Shown piece by piece: positions 60,349-64,000 of a DNA stretch of 64,000 nucleotides. Below the pieces are notes generated by a model. The model saw only the letters and a program-made list of their open reading frames with translations, had not been told where the DNA came from and did no database searches. A program made the position numbers and the translations under genes. The DNA comes from Fen-1258 sp964449775 (GTDB taxonomy: Bacteria; Bacteroidota; Ignavibacteria; Ignavibacteriales; Melioribacteraceae): assembly GCA_964449775.1 (NCBI GenBank), contig CAYVBQ010000013.1, positions 1 to 64,000 of the forward strand. The letters are read 5' to 3'. Numbering within the stretch: the stretch's first letter is position 1; each line of letters starts with the position of its first letter.

Positions 60349-62412
60349 TTAAACAAGTTGTTTGAACGCTTCGTTAATATCCGTCGTTGGCAGACTGCAA
60401 ACAAAATTTTTACAGATATAGATTGCCGGCTGCTTATTAATCATAGTGTATGAATCGAGGTAATTGTAATTGAGAGATTGAGGATGGTTCTTCCCTTGAG
60501 CAAGGATTACGGTTTTATTGGGAATGAATCTTCCGGATAACCCGGATAAAATATTTCTCACGGCAAGATTCTCGAAATCACCCGCAACAATTACTTCGTA
60601 GCTTGGACCGTTTGCAAAATCAAAAGCAGAGAGAAATTGTGTGAATGCTTGCGGATTTTTTGAAAGGATCGATGATGCCGAGGTAAATAATTTGTCGGCA
60701 AGGTTTTCATATTTTGAGTCGGCAGTAATTCTTGAAATACGCAAAAGATTTTGCGCAAATACTGAATTTCCGGAAGGTATAGCGCCATCATAATATTCTT
60801 TTGTGCGGACAATCAGCTGCTCGCCATAATCGGGTGAAAAGAAAAAACCACCGTTTTTGTTATCCTCAAAATGTTGTATAGAAATCTCGGTTAACTGAAT
60901 TGCTTGCTCAAGATAATTTACTTTGAACGTGGATTCATACAATTCAAGCAGAGCCCAAACAATAAATGCATAATCATCAAGATTAGCGGTTATGCCCGAA
61001 TCACCGTTTCTATATCTGTGAATTAATTTTCCATCCGGGGTTGTCAAATGATCGTTTATAAAAGCAACGGCTCGTTCGGCGGCAGAAATGTATGTTGGAT
61101 TATCAAAGACTCGTCCCGCTTTTGCGAGAGCTGCTATCATTAAACCATTCCAATCAGTAAGTATCTTATCATCTTTGTAAGGATGAACTCTATTCTCTCG
61201 ATGCTCAAAAAGCTTTGTGCGGATAGTTGTGAACCGGTCATTATCTTGAATGTCTATTGCTGATGAATCTGTGAGATGAAAAATATTCGCTCCGGAAAAT
61301 GCCCGTGTTGCTTCTTCCTGGAAATTTCCTTCACGACTGGTATTGTAAAATTTGGAAATTAGTTCTGCGTCCTTCTTGCCGAAAAGGTTAATAAGCTCAT
61401 CCCGGGTCCAAACGTAAAAATTTCCTTCAATTCCCTCGCTATCGGCATCTTCGGCGGAATAAAACCCTCCGCCGGGTGAAGTCATATCTCGTAAAATGTA
61501 AGTAATAATTTCATCAGCAGTTTTTCCAAACTCAGTTATCCCGGTGGCTTGATATGCCTCTGTGTAAGCCATTGTGAGTAGAGCTTGATCGTACAACATC
61601 TTCTCGAAATGCGGGACAAGCCATTTAGAATCGGTAGAGTATCTGTGAAAACCAAAACCAATCTGATCATATATTCCGCCGCGCCTCATTTCAGTGAGGG
61701 TTTTTGTAACGATGTCTAAAGCTTTTTGAATGCCGGTTCTTTTCCAATAACGGAGGAGAAACATCAAATTGTGAGGAGACGGAAATTTTGGAGCGCTGCC
61801 AAATCCTCCATGGGTACTATCAAACCTTTCCTCAAAATTTTTAAATGCCTCATTAAAAATTTTCGTTTCAATTTTTTTCGTAGAATTGGAAGAGTAGGAT
61901 TCGTGCAGATGATTTGTAATTTCAATTGAGCTTTTTTCAATTTCAGCCCGTTTGGATTTCCATGCCTCATCAATACTTCTTATCAAATCCTTGAAGCCTA
62001 TCCTCCCATATCTACTTTCTTTGGGAAAATATGTGCCTGAGTAGAACGGTTTTTTATCAGGTGTCATAATCACAGATAATGGCCAGCCACCGCTGCCCGT
62101 CATCATCTGGCAAACCATCATATAAATGTTATCAATATCAGGTCTTTCTTCACGGTCAACCTTAATCGAAACAAATACTTGATTCATTAAATTGGCTGTT
62201 TCTTGATCTTCAAATGACTCACGTTCCATAACATGACACCAATGACATGTTGAATATCCGACAGAAAGAAAGATTGGTTTATCCTCGCGCTTCGCTTTTT
62301 CAAATGCTTCATCGCCCCAAGGATACCAATCAACCGGATTAAGGGAGTGTTGTAAAAGGTAAGGACTTTTTTCGCTGATTAAGCGGTTGGATTTTTTTTG
62401 CAACAATGTCAT
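60349..62412 (-). CDS. YyaL-type protein (thioredoxin domain plus glycosidase-like barrel)
   Basis: 687 residues of the YyaL/DUF255 family (human SPATA20 relatives). The N-terminal thioredoxin-like domain has GYSTCHWCHVMERESFED; FISIKVDREERPDID-type sequence follows (VSIKVDREERPDIDNIYMM). The C-terminal part is a six-hairpin barrel (KILTDWNGLMIAALAKAGRV). Function in bacteria is unknown. No signal peptide is obvious. Confidence 0.93.
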   Translation of the reverse strand: MTLLQKKSNRLISEKSPYLLQHSLNPVDWYPWGDEAFEKAKREDKPIFLSVGYSTCHWCHVMERESFEDQETANLMNQVFVSIKVDREERPDIDNIYMMVCQMMTGSGGWPLSVIMTPDKKPFYSGTYFPKESRYGRIGFKDLIRSIDEAWKSKRAEIEKSSIEITNHLHESYSSNSTKKIETKIFNEAFKNFEERFDSTHGGFGSAPKFPSPHNLMFLLRYWKRTGIQKALDIVTKTLTEMRRGGIYDQIGFGFHRYSTDSKWLVPHFEKMLYDQALLTMAYTEAYQATGITEFGKTADEIITYILRDMTSPGGGFYSAEDADSEGIEGNFYVWTRDELINLFGKKDAELISKFYNTSREGNFQEEATRAFSGANIFHLTDSSAIDIQDNDRFTTIRTKLFEHRENRVHPYKDDKILTDWNGLMIAALAKAGRVFDNPTYISAAERAVAFINDHLTTPDGKLIHRYRNGDSGITANLDDYAFIVWALLELYESTFKVNYLEQAIQLTEISIQHFEDNKNGGFFFSPDYGEQLIVRTKEYYDGAIPSGNSVFAQNLLRISRITADSKYENLADKLFTSASSILSKNPQAFTQFLSAFDFANGPSYEVIVAGDFENLAVRNILSGLSGRFIPNKTVILAQGKNHPQSLNYNYLDSYTMINKQPAIYICKNFVCSLPTTDINEAFKQLV

Positions 62413-62477
62413 TCAATAGTTCTTTCTTAGACTAAACCAATCGTGTGGGATGTTAGTTCATCATGAGCGATATATAA

Positions 62478-62586
62478 AGGGTGGTTCTAAAAACCATATT
62501 ATTAAAAGTTAAACGCAAAGAGCGCAGAGCCCGCCGCGGCGGATCGCAAAGTATGCTAAGAATTTTGAAGTTTTTAGAACTACCCT
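62478..62586. mobile_element. Small inverted-repeat element (109 bp)
   Basis: Ends AGGGTGGTTCTAAAAAC (62478-62494) and GTTTTTAGAACTACCCT (62570-62586) are inverted repeats with one mismatch in 17. Inside is an ACGCAAAGAGCGCAGAG tract like that at 4080-4110. It ends three bases from the stop of the GlsB-type gene. Confidence 0.75.
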
Positions 62587-62589
62587 AAA

Positions 62590-62874
62590 TTATGATTGCT
62601 GTTTTTTCCCTCTTGTTAAGACGCCAATTACAAGAGCAAAAACTGCTGAACCGATTATAGACCATACAATAGGAAATTCTCTTCCCTGAATATTCATAGT
62701 ATAAAACATGGGCAAGTCTAATTCTCGTGCAATTAATGGACCGAGCCATGCACCTATAAATCCAACTATCATTGAAACAAAACATCCGCCAAGTGAATAT
62801 CCGGCAATACTCTGACCGATTCCACCGCAGATTGCTGCTATAACTAATAGTAATAGAAATCCTCCGAGAGTCAT
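62590..62874 (-). CDS. GlsB/YeaQ/YmgE-type small membrane protein
   Basis: 94 residues with three membrane helices rich in glycine (LLLLVIAAICGGIGQSIAGY, FVSMIVGFIGAWLGPLIARE, IIGSAVFALVIGVL). Stress-associated family of unknown activity. GAGGAAG lies before the ATG. Confidence 0.88.
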   Translation of the reverse strand: MTLGGFLLLLVIAAICGGIGQSIAGYSLGGCFVSMIVGFIGAWLGPLIARELDLPMFYTMNIQGREFPIVWSIIGSAVFALVIGVLTRGKKQQS

Positions 62875-63109
62875 TTTGACTTCCTCTTGTTTATTAAGCT
62901 AAATTAATCTAAACAAAAATAGCTCAATAAAAAAGAATCTGCTGAGTAAGAATTATTTCGTTATTCGGTTTGAGAGCTGAGTAAAAAGATTTACGCTTTC
63001 TATATCATTTATAAACGAATATGCATTTATAAGATTGTTCAGAGGTCTCTAATAACTAATTCATGTGGAAGAAAATTTCAGAAATGATCTTTGAGGAGAG
63101 TTTTATAAA

Positions 63110-63874
63110 TTAAATTTTCATTCCGGAAACTGAGTTGAAGGTCAATCTAACAGGAAAATGCACTCGCGGATTTTTTTCAATAGCATATTTGATCTTATCA
63201 ATTCCAAAAGAATATTCTCGCTCACTTAAAATTGCTAGTTGAGACGACTGGTCTTTGCGAAGGAAAGTATCGTTAAATACATCGTTACCAATCCAGTCTT
63301 TAACCACACACTCCACTGTGTTTTTCTTTAACTGTTTTAGACCAATATCGTCCATCCATTTCGCAACCTCTTCAGATGAAGGAAATCTTAGTAAATCTTT
63401 TTTGTAAACGCCCTCAAAGAAATCATAGACATACCATTCATCATTTTTATTGTGCGGGTCAACGCCAACAATTGCCAGAGTTCCATTTTGATTTAACAGA
63501 TGTGCAGCTGAAAATATGAACTCTTTTTTATCTCTAAAATGTTGAATTGCATTTACACAATAGATCAGATCGAATTCTTTGTCCTTAAATGGAAGGGAAT
63601 TTGCATCGGCACAAATCAAATGTAAACGGGCATCAGTTTCTTTAGCTCTCTTTAACATGCCCGAAGAATTGTCGACTCCGATTTTGATAAAATCGTTATC
63701 ATCTATTTCGGATATCCATCGTGCTGTTCCGCAACCGACTTCTAATATGGTTTTAGGTTTATGAAGATCTATTATTTTATGAAGTGCGCTTCCAATCCCA
63801 TACAGAGAATTTACATCATAACGCAAATTGTAGTTCGAAGAAATTTTATTGTAATTAACTTTATCAGATTCCAT
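63110..63874 (-). CDS. Class I SAM-dependent methyltransferase
   Basis: 254 residues of the Methyltransf_11 type. Motif I is ILEVGCGTARWISEI, followed by IGVDNSSGMLKRAKE, ADANSLPFKDKEFDLIYCVN and LLNQNGTLAIVGVDP. The substrate is unknown. Confidence 0.9.
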   Translation of the reverse strand: MESDKVNYNKISSNYNLRYDVNSLYGIGSALHKIIDLHKPKTILEVGCGTARWISEIDDNDFIKIGVDNSSGMLKRAKETDARLHLICADANSLPFKDKEFDLIYCVNAIQHFRDKKEFIFSAAHLLNQNGTLAIVGVDPHNKNDEWYVYDFFEGVYKKDLLRFPSSEEVAKWMDDIGLKQLKKNTVECVVKDWIGNDVFNDTFLRKDQSSQLAILSEREYSFGIDKIKYAIEKNPRVHFPVRLTFNSVSGMKI

Positions 63875-63955
63875 TCTGTTCGATTATTTTGAATAGAACA
63901 TAAAGAAAAAGGTAACAGGTTAAAACAAAAATAAAGCAGATGAAAATTGGGATTG

Positions 63956-63982
63956 AAAAAAAATCCCGCCTAGTGGCGGGAT
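63956..63982 (-). terminator. Rho-independent terminator, minus strand
   Basis: On the minus strand ATCCCGCC-ACTA-GGCGGGAT is followed by a T-run. It would terminate a leftward gene lying beyond the right edge of the window. Confidence 0.7.
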
Positions 63983-64000
63983 GCAAGTAGTGGGACCAGT

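Noticed and set aside
63983..64000. Possible tRNA end at the right edge
   Set aside because: Only 18 bases remain after the terminator, too few to support any RNA gene.

Overview
The window reads as a draft or metagenome-assembled chromosome segment from the Bacteroidota/Chlorobi group, most likely Ignavibacteria. The pointers are a giant secreted protein ending in a type IX secretion (T9SS) sorting domain with the NFPNPFNP motif, a fused FeoA-FeoB, a GWxTD-domain protein, a BamA/TamA-like surface protein, AT-rich DNA, and a very high load of short palindromic repeats. One run of exactly 100 N (50450-50549) marks a scaffold gap. No rRNA, tRNA or CRISPR array was seen.

Layout. 36-11793 is minus-strand housekeeping: EVE and DinB proteins, FeoAB with its small partner, a LuxR regulator with a hemerythrin protein, UvrA, and an MlaE-MlaF-MlaD lipid transporter. 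After a repeat-filled gap come yraN and rnhB. 13638-23295 is a plus-strand defence island with a type I restriction-modification operon (hsdM, a DUF1016 nuclease, hsdS, a DUF559 nuclease, hsdR, a YgjP-like peptidase) and a SWIM-domain protein; hsdR carries an in-frame amber codon. 23353-30499 returns to minus-strand genes (Omp85 protein, PfkB kinase, GWxTD protein, RimO, AAA ATPase). 30671-36851 is rich in toxin-antitoxin genes (hicBA with an extra hicB, MNT-HEPN, DUF433-DUF5615) around cdsA and a CPBP protease. 36848-45418 holds envelope and RNA-modification genes (GT9 and GT2 glycosyltransferases, alkyladenine glycosylase, a sigma-54 regulator coupled to lptE, a SPOR protein, miaB). 46458-50295 holds rpiA and a second toxin-antitoxin cluster, partly broken. 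51467-57795 is the giant surface protein with a possible leader peptide upstream and a clean terminator. 58695-63874 holds an M28 peptidase, a YyaL-type protein, a GlsB-type membrane protein and a methyltransferase.

The most unusual feature is the repeat biology. At least five families of small inverted-repeat elements occur. One interrupts an antitoxin gene with a 6-bp target duplication, and removing it restores the reading frame. A second sits inside another repeat with a perfect 10-bp target duplication. Three small-protein genes (DUF559 nuclease, GxxExxY protein, four-helix-bundle protein) each lie between arms of a different repeat family, as if carried as cargo. Repeats also enter coding sequence: rpiA has two in-frame insertions and a repeat-derived tail, a DUF3108 protein has a repeat in its signal peptide, and miaB takes its start region from one repeat and its stop from another. 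A 288-bp direct duplication brackets the DUF433-DUF5615 module. Several genes are broken by single mutations (hsdR, a DUF4258 toxin, a secreted protein after hicA). These could be real decay or assembly errors.
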